A stretch of 64,000 bases of DNA, from assembly GCA_030435675.1 (NCBI GenBank), contig CM059624.1, positions 14,470,769-14,534,768 on the forward strand, in the 5' to 3' direction. The notes below the pieces were generated by a model. That model made no database searches. It saw only the letters and a program-made list of their open reading frames with translations, and was not told the origin of the DNA. Both the position numbers and the translations under genes were made by a program. Position 1 is the stretch's first letter. Each line of letters opens with the position of its first letter. Source of the DNA: Steinernema hermaphroditum. Its lineage: Eukaryota; Nematoda; Chromadorea; Rhabditida; Steinernematidae. Of this stretch, positions 1 through 10,141 are shown in pieces.

Positions 1-388
1 TTGGGCGTGAGCCTGACTGGAGCAGTCGTGATACAGAGGTTCCATACAATCCAAGAGCGCATTTAGAGCCTTTGGATTGAAAACGAAGTCCACCTGATGC
101 ATTCAAATACGAAATGGACGCCCTTTAGAGGTTCTTTTCCCCTGCTGACCATTTATCTCAATGCTACCGTATCTTTTCTACAGTTGTCGTCCCCATTTAC
201 ACCTTTCCGTCGCATATGGTGTCTTGAAAATGTATATAGCAGCTTTCACTTTTCATTTATTTTGTGCATTTCACTAATAAAAGCGTTTTCCGCGCGAGGT
301 CATCATTGAGGTACTATATTTGTGGACATGTGGACATTTATATTAATATATCGGTAAGTGGAGCTTCTTCATATTCCTTGCTCCCCGT

Positions 389-646
389 TTAATTCTCTCC
401 AGTTCGAGCCTTTCGGATCTCCTCGATCAGACGATTAAGCGCTCGATTAGCCTGCAGGAAGCTCTCCATTTGAGCAGCTTGTTCATGGATCACTCTTTGA
501 GCTTGGTCGTAGGCCTGAAACGACAAAACTGTCGCCTCCAATAATCACAAATTACGCATTACCATTTCAAGTTCCGTAAGAGCGTCAAGGATATCCTGGA
601 GATCGCGAGCGATGCGGTCGTTGAGATTGGACACTTCGTCGCTCAT
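389..646 (-). CDS. Small coiled-coil protein, two exons (69 aa)
   Basis: I do not recognise the family. Exon 1 is 646-563 and exon 2 is 514-389, around a 48-base phase-0 intron with a GTAATG donor and a TTTCAG acceptor. The 69-residue product starts MSDEVSNLNDRI and ends RKARTGEN; almost all of it has heptad spacing of Leu/Ile and charged residues, so it should form one long helix or coiled coil. There is no signal peptide or membrane segment. A TTTCAG lies one base before the ATG, which suggests spliced-leader trans-splicing and fixes the start. The gene at 34397-34745 has the same plan: exon 1 ends in Leu-Glu-Met or Leu-Glu-Ile, the intron is phase 0, and the protein ends in Gly-Glu-Asn. 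The two are probably paralogues. A role as a small dimerisation partner is only inference. Confidence 0.72.
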
Positions 647-2054
647 CCTGAAACTTTGAGTAATATTTCAAAGCGGCACTTTCAGGGCTCGGAAGCGCGA
701 GTAAATACTCGATCACATGCGGTTGCCATGGGCTTGTTTATCCGCTGATTCCCGGTAATGCAACAGGTGCAAATGGGGTGTGCTCCAGGCTCATCCCTTG
801 GGTATCTGACGCGGCGGCGAATGACCAATGATTATGTTTATGCGCCGCATGTGACAGCAACTCGTCCAGCACACCTAGCACCGCGGTGTAGTCGCTTTGC
901 AATGGGCTAACGCATAGGGTGGGAATATGGTCTTTGGTTTTCTCAGGAAAATAAATTGGCTCACAAATTGATTTCTAAAATCTGCTGTAAGAGAGGACGG
1001 GAAATGTAATGAGATCTTGTGTAGTGGGAGATTACATCCTGGATGGATTTACGCCAGAAAGATTGTTCTACATTTCAAAAGATCGTCCGCAAGGAACGGT
1101 TTTAGCTGTACATTCTATGGGTAATCGACGTTAAAGATTCACTACATAAGACGAGCTTTCTATCGAGATCAAGTTTGCTAAATTGTGGGCGGTTAGGGTA
1201 GTGTAGAAACCCTAGTTAGTATTAAAATTAGCCACATCAAAAGACATGGAAATCAGGTAGTAACATATGCTTAGGCTAATTGGATTTCACGTTCTCATTC
1301 TTCGTCAAATCGCTCCTTGAGGGCTCTAGTGATTGATAGATTGGATAGCAATTGGATAGCGGGGACAATCCAATAGATCTCCATCGACAGAAAAATCCGT
1401 TCATCGAAATTGAACCGATTCAAATCACATCGGAACATCTTTTTTAGGAATTTCCCATCCTAGTCCGATTTGGGCCATATATACAAATGACCCTCTTTCG
1501 CCAATGGAGCAGATCGTCCAATGCTGTTTGGCACCTGCGTGGCTAATTCATAATTACCGGATTATGTTAGACAGCGGCAACTCAACCGTTCGCACGCAAA
1601 TTGGGCTTCCCTCGCGCATCTATAAGCGCCATGGCTTTGACTAGCCGCTTTGGCAGGTGTCCCTCCAGTGGTGATCTGTGATCATTTACTGTCGTTTGAG
1701 TGGCGCGCAAAAGACTAATCCTGTCGCGTCTTCTCCGCGGCTATCGTACCCTCGCTGCCAGCCGTTCTTCTTCTGCACTCTTTCGCTGACACCAGAAGTG
1801 CTCATATTAAGCGCGCGGGACCTCCTTTCGCAGTGATGGCGCCAAATAACGCGCCTATGCATTACGGTAGCTGATTGGGATAGTGCATATGCAAAAAGGA
1901 AAGGAGTCGTCGGCGGGCGGCCAAACCAAAGGCGTCTGTCTCTGTTACGCGGCCGTCGCGAAAGTTTTATTGTGCGCGTACGCACTTGCACTTTTGTGCG
2001 TCTCGTTTAAACATGAATTTGCCATGCTTTGTTTTCAGAAGTAATCTACTGAAA
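647..2054. other. Intergenic spacer without a supported gene
   Basis: About 1.4 kb lies between two divergent genes and should hold both promoters. I see only short open frames without splice partners and no repeat shared with the rest of the window. The 3' end carries CTTTGTTTTCAG at about 2028-2039, a strong acceptor just upstream of the ATG at 2055, probably the trans-splice site of that gene. Confidence 0.5.
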
Positions 2055-3914
2055 ATGGAAAACGTTGTTGCACAAATGCAAAGAATTATCTGTGACTTAC
2101 AAAAAGACGTCGACCTCCTTAGGCGCTCATCTGCGGACGAGCTGATGAAGCTTGCGAACCGCAATGCCGATCTAGAGAAGGTAAAAGAACAGTTTTTCGA
2201 TTTTCCTTTATTTAGTATTCAATATGCCGACGGAAATATTCTTTAGAGGGTTGAGATGCTTGAAAGACAGTTGAAACCCACACTATTGGTCAAGAAGGAA
2301 CCAGTAGATGACGAGGAATCTCCGCCAGAGGACCAAAGACCGCTTCAGCAGGAGGTAAGCTGGTTTTTCTTACATTCCTTAAAAGGCATCGTAGGGATAC
2401 TTGCCACCAAACTGGTTAGACTCTCATTGTTCATATCAGTGGCTGATACCTCATTTGCCGCCTTCGAGTGCTTTGTTCGTCTAGTATCCATAGTCTGAAC
2501 TTTATTTAATTTTCTTACCGAATTGTGTTGTAGATTTCCCCCAAACAGCCTTTCAAAAGATGATCCAACTGTTTTTCAGAGACCCTCTTCAGACCCACCG
2601 GCTTCGAAGAACGAGCGGGCCGAATTCGATGATCGGACGCCGGAGGAGCAACGGCCGACGCCATCTTCTACTTCTGCTCCACACGCCGTACGTTGTTATT
2701 ACACATTGAAACACTGTTCACGAACCTTCCGACGACCAGCCACCGGTCAAATTGTGACCACTTTTTTCGTCAGCTCGTTCAAAAAAGATTTGGATAACTT
2801 TGTGGTTATATTTTCGTGGCAGGACCAGAACGGTCGAAGCATAACTGCCATTCTTCGAACCTATCACCTGAGATCAGAGTTGACTACGAATTCTCCTATC
2901 GGTCAAAATTGATAGTCGTGACTATGACGGGCAATCATCGAGAATCCCAGTGAACGTGCGATGTCCCCTAATCATGGCCATAAGTGGCAGCGCGCTTTTG
3001 AGCCCTACATTACTTAATTTTTGTCTTGACGCAGTCGTTCATTTTGAGTTTTATCATTTCTTTATTTGACAATGATTCGTTTGGTGAATGGCTAGAGCGA
3101 CTCCAAAATCATTCTTCATTGATCTTTTCGATTGCTATTCGACTCGACTTAGAGAGCGGAATATGTCTTGTCTTGTGACTTGTGGACTAAAAAGTATCTA
3201 AATCCTTATGCCGAAAAGTGTATCCTGACTGAGAGCTCAAGCACATCTCCGCGGTTCTCTAACTTTAACTAACATTCTTTTTAGGACCACCCCGCACCCG
3301 ACGCCAGGCCGCCACTTCGTGCGTGTCAGGTCTTCAGCATCCCTCCATCGCCATCTCAGACGGAGCAGCGCCAAAGGTACATCATGCGCATTTCGAGGAC
3401 TAAACTCGCGGCTCTTCAGTCGCAACAGGTATGTTGATTGAGCACTTAATCGAAAATGGTTTCAAATGAAGGCTTCTATTTATTGTCATCGAACATCAAC
3501 AATTCGATTTTGATCTTTTTTCAGGCCCGCCCTGCTCCGTCTGTTCCTCGGCAGCGCGATCGCCCTCAGAAGATGCGCAACATCGGGCCGGTCATCAGGG
3601 GCGCCTACGCCCGTGCGGAGCACGAGGCCCGTCTAGGCTCAGTCGCAGCTATTGCGATGCCCGCCGAAGATGTCGAGGATCGACTGTTGACTCGGCGGAA
3701 CGTAAGCGATGATTGGATAAGTGAAATAAGAAATACTCTTTCTAGAGACCTCGGCGCTCCTGCAGCTGGGATCGAGACGGGATGTACGCGGGCATGACTG
3801 CCCCAGAGAGGCGGAGGAAGCGTTCGCGCTCGCGAAGCGCCGGTCCCAGGGTTAGTTATGCGTGTTTATAAGTAGCTTATCGAAGGCTACTTTCAGAACA
3901 ATCCGTCGACTTAG
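2055..3914 (+). CDS. Coiled-coil / Arg-Ser-Pro-rich protein, seven exons (261 aa)
   Basis: Exons are 2055-2180, 2247-2354, 2580-2687, 3285-3428, 3525-3701, 3746-3850 and 3897-3914; every junction is phase 0 with good GT..AG sites, giving 261 residues. Residues 1-60 form a Leu/Ile heptad coiled coil. A VKKEPVDDEE stretch near residue 58 fits a negatively charged SUMO-conjugation motif. The middle is Pro/Ser-rich and disordered. Exon 6 starts RPRRSCSWDRDGMY and ends in an Arg/Ser run (KRSRSRSAGPR) resembling a nuclear localisation or RS segment. An unspliced alternative last exon is possible at 2823-2912. The 24892-30559 gene has the same design and a matching exon (RPRRACSRDMTGIY), so they are paralogues. 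I know no named family; a nuclear RNA or chromatin role is inference from composition. Confidence 0.75.
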
Positions 3915-3943
3915 GTGTTGAGTATTTTTGGAAATATCATGTA

Positions 3944-4859
3944 CAGGGTTTCCCATAAATACTGTCACGCGTAAAACCACTCACAACTTTTCACTGAACG
4001 CACAAACCGACCCGTTTTATGTACTGTTTGAAAGCGCAGAAAATTCTAAACAAGATACAATCAATCGCATTCAAAATAACTTCCTTCTGCGGCAATGCAA
4101 GCGTCCAAACGTTTCAGGAAATTCTTCAAAATGGCCGCGATCATTTCTGGGGTGATTTCTTCCCAGGCCTTCTCCAGAGCGCGTTTCAGGGAGTCGATGG
4201 ACTTGTGCTTGATAGCGCACGCCTTCTTCTCCATGATCCCCCGGATTGCGTATTTGAGCGGGTTCAAATTAGGGGAATTGGACTGCCAAACGTTCTTCGT
4301 CCAGAAGCCCGGGAGGCTGGCCTCGCATCACTCCAGCATCTTCTTCGCTCCGTGGGCCGAGGCCCAGTCCTGTTGCAGCCTCCAGTCGATGTTTTCACAG
4401 CACGGCACGGCGCCTTCCAAAATCATCTCCCGGTAGATGTCCGCGTTGATTTTGACGACTTTGGGGACGAAAACCAGCTGGGTCTTCCCCAAACCGGAAA
4501 TCCCTCTCCAGACCATGACCGATTTCGGGAAATGGATGTTTTCGGCTTTGACGATGCGCGGGGAGCCTTTCGGGAGCAGCTCGCGTCGGTTCTGACTGTT
4601 CCGATACGGTTTCACTGTGAAGATCTTCTCGTCCGTGAACTGGGTTCGCTGCAGGGCGTCGCCGCGGCTCAGCTGCTTCATCTTCTTGAAACGTTTGGAC
4701 GCTTGCATTGCCGCAGAAGGCAGTCATTTTGAATGCGATTGATTGTGTCTTGTTTAAAATTTTCTGCGCTCTCAAATGGTACATAAAACGTGTCGGTTGG
4801 TGCGTTCTATGAAAAGTTGTGAGTGGTTTTACGCGTGACAGTATTTATGGGACACCCTG
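3944..4859 (-). mobile_element. Non-autonomous Tc1/mariner (maT-like) element with about 175-bp inverted ends
   Basis: The element begins CAGGGTTTCCCATAAATACT and ends with the reverse complement of a near-identical sequence, flanked by TA on both sides (3942-3943 and 4860-4861), the usual Tc1/mariner target duplication. The inverted repeat is not limited to the first bases. Left 3944-4116 and right 4687-4859 match almost throughout, so the transposase 5' end has been replaced by an inverted copy of the 3' end. Total length is 916 bp. It lies 29 bases after the stop of the upstream gene. A second, differently decayed relative is at 53191-54514. Confidence 0.88.
4061..4708 (-). pseudogene. Decayed Tc1/mariner transposase (DD37D-type remnant)
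   Basis: Reading leftward there is TDEKIF (first catalytic Asp), the PKSVMVW block, QQDWASAH (second Asp) and NSPNLNPLKY, the region that should hold the third acidic residue. The spacing from the second Asp to the Lys in NPLKY is 37 residues, as in the DD37D (maT) group, where this position is Asp. Here it is Lys, so the catalytic triad is broken. A single in-frame TGA (4325-4327) splits the frame. The N-terminal helix-turn-helix domain is absent, replaced by antisense of the C-terminus. The copy cannot be active. Confidence 0.85.
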
Positions 4860-5144
4860 TATATCGGAATAAACATATTTGTGTCATATGCAACACTGTA
4901 GTCGTTCAGGGTTCCGTTTGTCTGACCCAAACAAGTCTGTTCAGGAGATATGCAGAGGGGGCACTGCGTCGTTTATGAAAATGTAATTTATGATTTTGTC
5001 GAAAACCGCAACTTAACCTGCAAAAGCTCAAAATATAAACATAAAAGAACAACATTTCGATGTGACCAGGGCTCGATGTGATGTTGACCATTCCAGAAAT
5101 AAACCGTAAATTGTAAAATGTGACCTGTAAATGTCACCTGCACT

Positions 5145-5182
5145 GCGATGCGATTTTGCATGATAAATTCAGCATATAATGG
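5145..5182 (+). promoter_or_regulatory. Conserved promoter block of F-box-like gene 1
   Basis: An imperfect palindrome GCGATGCGATTTTGCAT (5145-5161) is followed after exactly 10 bases by a TATA-like GCATATAATGG (5172-5182), 26 bases before the ATG. The same two blocks, with the same 10-base gap, precede the other two members of this family at 29613-29650 and 55642-55678. The flanking DNA is otherwise different, which argues for a functional core promoter plus a palindromic protein-binding site. Confidence 0.65.
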
Positions 5183-5208
5183 AACCGTGTCGGCACATCT
5201 CTTGAACC

Positions 5209-6087
5209 ATGAACGCCCTACCTCTGAACTTTTACGACGAAGTAATCCATCGACTCTGCAAATTTGACATCAAACTCCATAAGCTGGTCTCAGGATGCTG
5301 GTCATCTACAGCCGGAATTCATTTTAACAGACGCCGCGAACTAATTGCTTGGTTGATAGCGAACAGCGAAGGCACTAGCGTGAAGGTTGGCGTGAAGCTT
5401 TACTCTGGGGTAACCGAAGTACCATTCGAGATAGACTTCAAGTACGACCGGATCATGTGCATTATCCTTAGTCGGAGGTCGACTGATGAAACAGTGGAAG
5501 AAACACTGGAGCATTTCCAGACGAAAACAATGCCAATGATCCGGTCACTTGCTAGCGACTGTATTTTGCTTGCATTGGGAAATGCCTCGCAACCGATAAT
5601 TCCCAAAAATGTGTGCGACATCATCTTCGATGGACTAAAGGATTGCAGTGGTCTGTCGGACGTCACAATCGGCAACTATGGAGTAAAGTGCCTCGAGCTC
5701 ATAAGATACCAGATCGAAGTCGGTAATTTGAAAGCACTGCATTTAACGCAGATCACTACATGGACGGCAGAGTTTCAAGAATTGATCAAAGTCTTTGTTA
5801 AATCACCAAAATTTAGGAATCTTACTGTAACAAATTCCAATCTGACATTGGACTTCGATGTGGTTACTTGTGCGTTCGACCGCTTCTTCAGAGGAGAACT
5901 GAGTTATTTCAGTCTTACAGGAAATCCCTCATTTCCCGTGGATGATTTGAGGTCTCTCTACCCACAATTCGCTGTCATTCCTGACCAGTGGCCATCGCAA
6001 GGGTCAGTTGCAGTTTGGCAGCGACCTCAGACAGAAAAGAAGCTAAGCGTGACTGTTTCTCGCGAAGGGCAAGTAACGGTGATTTGA
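5209..6087 (+). CDS. F-box-like protein, intronless (292 aa), family member 1
   Basis: This is a single-exon gene in a region where most genes have introns. The N-terminus (LPLNFYDEVIHRLCKFDI) resembles a degenerate F-box (LP..v..eil.rL), which in other proteins binds Skp1 in SCF ubiquitin ligases. Next come the conserved blocks SGCWSSTAG and NRRREL, a leucine-rich middle, and a C-terminal block DDLRSLYPQFAVIP. No signal peptide is visible. Members 2 (28713-29576) and 3 (54718-55608) share all these blocks and the promoter, so this is a lineage-specific expansion. The body could be a substrate-recognition domain, but this is inference. The start is set by family alignment. A candidate AATAAA lies at 6134-6139. 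Confidence 0.82.
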   Translation: MNALPLNFYDEVIHRLCKFDIKLHKLVSGCWSSTAGIHFNRRRELIAWLIANSEGTSVKVGVKLYSGVTEVPFEIDFKYDRIMCIILSRRSTDETVEETLEHFQTKTMPMIRSLASDCILLALGNASQPIIPKNVCDIIFDGLKDCSGLSDVTIGNYGVKCLELIRYQIEVGNLKALHLTQITTWTAEFQELIKVFVKSPKFRNLTVTNSNLTLDFDVVTCAFDRFFRGELSYFSLTGNPSFPVDDLRSLYPQFAVIPDQWPSQGSVAVWQRPQTEKKLSVTVSREGQVTVI

Positions 6088-6953
6088 TTTGTAACCTTTC
6101 CTTCAATAAGGTGGTCTCTTGGTTTGCCGAAATAATAAATATTGCCCTTTCATAGGTGCATGCACAAGAAAGATAAAATCACACTGTTGACGTTAATCTT
6201 CTTCTGGCCTCGACTCGCGATGATATACGTAGAGCGATCAGCGGTCGCGTGTTCGTGCGTTGAAGTGGCAAAGAGGCTTAATCCAGTCCAGGTAGTGGGG
6301 TACAGCGGACGGAGCACAGCTACTATGCATACATAAGCACACTGCACCCTCTTCGCTCAATTAAAAGTGAACCATTTTTAACTTAACAGACCAACACTTG
6401 ATTTGTGCAGTCGATGAAGCGGGATTCTGTTCGCCTCTTCATACATCGTTGGGTGGTCGCAAGCCTCTTCCGCGCTGCAATCTCATCCCAGGCGGTCTCA
6501 CAATTATCACATTCTATTCTCGATAAAAAACAGCGATTCCAACGATTCCAACTTCCTTGGAATACTAGACCTAAAGGACGTCAACTGTCATTGTTCTCAT
6601 CAATTGTCTTAGCATGCCTCGGTTGAGCAGGAACGAAAAATTCGCAACTCTGAATCGCTATAAAAGGACAACATATTGAACGCGACAAGCGATCGTCATT
6701 TCATCGCGTCTGGAGTTTCCCTCTCTTGAGCTGGCGATACAATTCAGTAAGTGAACAGTAAGTGGGTCAGTCTCCATGAGATAGACAGAAAACAGCTCGA
6801 CCATGCCCTCTCGGCATTAGCGAGAGATTGCGGTCGCGCAGCAAGATAACCTTTTGCATGTTGAGTTCGAATAGCAGCATCGGAATCGAATAGCGCATAA
6901 CAGATATCACACAAAATTTACTGTCACAGAAACTGGTCGCAACATAACGCACC
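6088..6953. other. Intergenic spacer
   Basis: It holds the 3' flank of F-box-like gene 1 (AATAAA at 6134-6139) and, on the other strand, the 3' flank of the secreted-protein gene, so it lies between converging genes. I see no further coding exon or clear repeat. Confidence 0.45.
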
Positions 6954-8763
6954 TTAAAGTCCAAAGAAGAACTCGAATTCCAAGTTATTCATAACTTTTC
7001 GCTCACATTCTTTTGTCCACTTTCCCGCGCGTTTCGTGAAGCCATACTTGTCGTTGACTCCGAAGTCATCCACAATGTACGTCGCATCCCTTATGCTGTG
7101 AAGTAGAGGAAGAGAACGCCAGAAGACGAAATATCCCATGCGCTCGATCTCTTCTTCTGTAGGTCGAACGGCTTCTTCGATTTGTTGTTGATAGGTGTCA
7201 TCGCGAAGACACTCACTAAACATCAACCCTTTGGTTGAGGTACACAGAATTGTCACTTACGGAACGTTGATTTTCGCGAGGATCGGGTTGAGATACTCGC
7301 CGAGGTAGTTGCGACGCTTCTCTTCGTAGTCCCCAGGTTGTTTCGGGTCGAAAGAGGACATATAGATTCCAATAAAGTAGGTCTTGTCCGGAAGTTCGAA
7401 GGATGTGTATTTGCTGCTGGAGCTTGTCCTGGCGTAGGAGTCACCGCTGAAGACCAACAGCGTGAACCTGTTCTGTTCCTCGTTTTGAACAGTTCCGTTT
7501 TCTGATTGACGACGTGTGAATGAGTACTTCTCACGAAGGTGAGTGAAGAGCTGTGCAGCTCCGCTTTCTCTACTCTCGAGCAGCTTTGCACTGCCGCCGA
7601 GGAACAATTCCGCTTCTTTTCTCATGTATTCAGGGAAGAATTCTTCCTGGAAAGCAGGGCCTATCTTATGTTTTTAAGCTATTCAAACACGCTGTCTTTC
7701 GCCTCCTTCTATCAATAATCGTTCGATGTTGTCGGCCCATGTATCCATTTCGTTCTGGTTAGGACCAGCAGTCACCTCATATCCTTCGACGGCAGAATAG
7801 TATTCTTTTTCGAGGTGTACCTGAAACGCTAAGCCTTGGACACTTCGTGGACCGGCAGGTCTGTTTTTTGGTGTAGTGAGGCCTTGCAGTTTTTGAGTCA
7901 CTATCTTGCAACCCACGTATAGCCGATAAGAACACAGAGGACCGACAACATATGAAATGTTAGATATCACCAAAAAAGGTGAGAATTGGCCGCCAATAAA
8001 TTATGCCGGCACTGCAGGTTCATACATAATTCATCAGCGATCATGTCATGGTTCACTGAAGCGATTGAAAACAACTGATTTCGCTGGCACCCAATTTACC
8101 CTTTTAGGGCTATGTGCACCGTTGAATCACTGTCCTACGCGAGATCGTGCACAACCAAGTTTAAGTTGCTAATCGGTTGGCTCATTAAAGTTAACTGTAC
8201 TCAACAACGCGCCAATCAATTATGCCCTAATAGTAAATACTGCAAAAATAAAGGACGTTTGCCAAGTGGCCCATTTTCAATACTCCAACCCAATAGTTAT
8301 CTTCTAAGTAACATACGAGCAGAGAAGACGTTTCCAACATAGATTGTTGAAACTGAGAATATTCCAATGTCCCATAATTCGTGTTCTCAAGAAAGTCGTT
8401 GATGATGCCCCTGTTTTGAAGGTAGTCGTGCATAAGCTGCAATCCGAAATATCACTGAAATTCTGTACCTCAGGAGACCTACACTCATGAGGAGATAAGG
8501 TCTGCCATTGTGGATGCAATCATCGACGAATTGGGCTGTGTTCGGGTCTTGTCGGTTCAGAATATTCGTCCGAAAACTAGCTGAGAGGAAGTGCACCTTG
8601 CTGATGATTGCCTGGCGCATTTTAAACAGTTGTGGAATTTGAAAAATGAATTGCAATCCACCTGATCAAAACCGGTCTTTATTGACTTCCAAAAAGAGCC
8701 TTCAGCATCCGACAAAGACTTGCAACTTTTGCAAAGTAGAAGAATCAAGATAAAAGCGAACAT
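6954..8763 (-). CDS. Secreted protein of unknown function, six exons (about 374 aa)
   Basis: Exons are 8763-8662, 8611-8483, 8436-8317, 7820-7691, 7642-7261 and 7215-6954. The N-terminus MFAFILILLLCKSCKS is a good signal peptide, so the product should be secreted or luminal. The rest is hydrophilic, has few cysteines and no motif I recognise. It ends in a well-formed globular-looking exon (FWRSLPLLHSIRD, VDDFGVNDKYGF). Phases agree, but the exon 4/5 junction is unsure: CAGGAAG|AATTC restores the frame, while the more usual CCAG|GAAG would not with the only visible GT donor. The first donor (GTGGAT) is also weak. The intron before exon 4 is about 500 bases and may hide another exon. No neighbour suggests a pathway. 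Confidence 0.65.
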
Positions 8764-9484
8764 TACAGAAATGGTGAATTTGACGAAGTGACACAGTCAG
8801 CGAACGCTCTTTAATCCGAACACACAAAATTGAGGATTATCGGGAATGAAACAAGGAAGACTAGTTTTGCAGCCGATGATCTCCATTTAATTAGTGAAAC
8901 AATTTTAAATGTAGGAAATGATTGCAGGGGTATTACTAGGACAGCCAATCGAATGAGTGCCATGGTAAATGTTTTCCAAAGGACGGGTCAAACATGTCAC
9001 AGTCGCATTTCTTTGACAGCTCTTGCAGAGATTTGCGCTTAGATTGGGGACGCTATCCTATCGTTATAATTTTGCGAAAGAACCCTGGAAAGTTCATCTC
9101 TGCGAAACTGTTTCCGCGCCCCGGGAGCAGTTTTAAAACAAAATTCGGAAACTGTTTCCGGGGATCATCGCAGCTGATCCCAACTGATCCCACGATGTCC
9201 AAATAGCTATCAGCTACTATCTATACAATGGCGATAGATCCGCTCTTACATAGTAAACAATCTGTGACTACAGCTCTTGGCGTTGCTTGTTGTTCCAGAG
9301 CAGCTTCTTTAAGACTGGGTCATACTTGTGAGACGCAGGCTGTTTCGCTTTTGAGCACAAGCTTCTGTAGCTTTCTGTGTCTCACCATGTGAGCCAACTA
9401 TAACTGGCCCTTTAGTAGACCCAGCGTTTCTGCCGCAAGTTTGAATTCCCGGGCTAAATCGGCGATCGAACTTTACCCAAGGGG
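8764..9484. other. Intergenic spacer upstream of the secreted-protein gene
   Basis: No coding exon or repeat could be supported here. It should contain the promoter of the 8763 gene. The right end runs into the foldback repeat. Confidence 0.4.
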
Positions 9485-9856
9485 TGCGCCCAAAGATGGA
9501 ATACCACACGCAGCGATTGAAACGATTATGGAGAAAACAAACAGGAATATCGGAGGCTAAATTAGCTTTGCCGGCGCGCATAGTGTAGATAAATAATTGA
9601 TCTACACTTTGTGACAAAAAGCGACAGGTTGGAAGCAGTTTCATCTGCAGCTTTTTAAATCAACTTTCAATTGAGTTGATTGACCACAAATCAGGTACGT
9701 TGCTTGTAACCTGCAGCTTTTTATTCCAAAGTGTAGACCAATTATTTATCTACACTATGCGCACCGGCGAAGCTAATTTAACCTCCGGTATTCCTGTTTA
9801 TTTTGTCCATAACCGTTTCAATCGCCGCGTGTGGTATTCCATCTCTAGATGCGCCT
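9485..9856. repeat. Long imperfect inverted repeat (foldback element)
   Basis: The left arm 9485-9638 and right arm 9702-9856 are reverse complements over about 155 bases with few mismatches, separated by about 63 bases. Matching blocks include GGAATACCACACGC against GCGTGTGGTATTCC, and ATAGTGTAGATAAATAATTG against CAATTATTTATCTACACTAT. The arms contain no convincing gene. The DNA could form a long hairpin and a transcript would be double-stranded. It may be a foldback transposon or a MITE with very long ends; I could not define a target duplication. Confidence 0.8.
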
Positions 9857-10141
9857 ATTTGTATGACCGCCACTGTATCTTGCCGGATGCGTGACATTTA
9901 TTAACTTTTACGAAATAAATCTGTACAATTTTTTTTCTTTCCTTTTGCATGTAATCAAAATATATCAAAACAAAATAAAATAGAGGTCTTGGTCGAGAGG
10001 AACAGAGGGAGTGTACACGTAAAGACATATAGGCGAAGACAAGACTCAAAATAACACAACATACATACGATCAAAACACATTAGTTCGTCGTCGAGAAGA
10101 GCGCGGGAAGGCAAAGAACGACGCTCAGCATGTGATCCAGT

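Noticed and set aside
4019..4732. 237-codon plus-strand frame in the first transposon
   Set aside because: It is antisense to the transposase remnant, whose conserved motifs lie on the minus strand.
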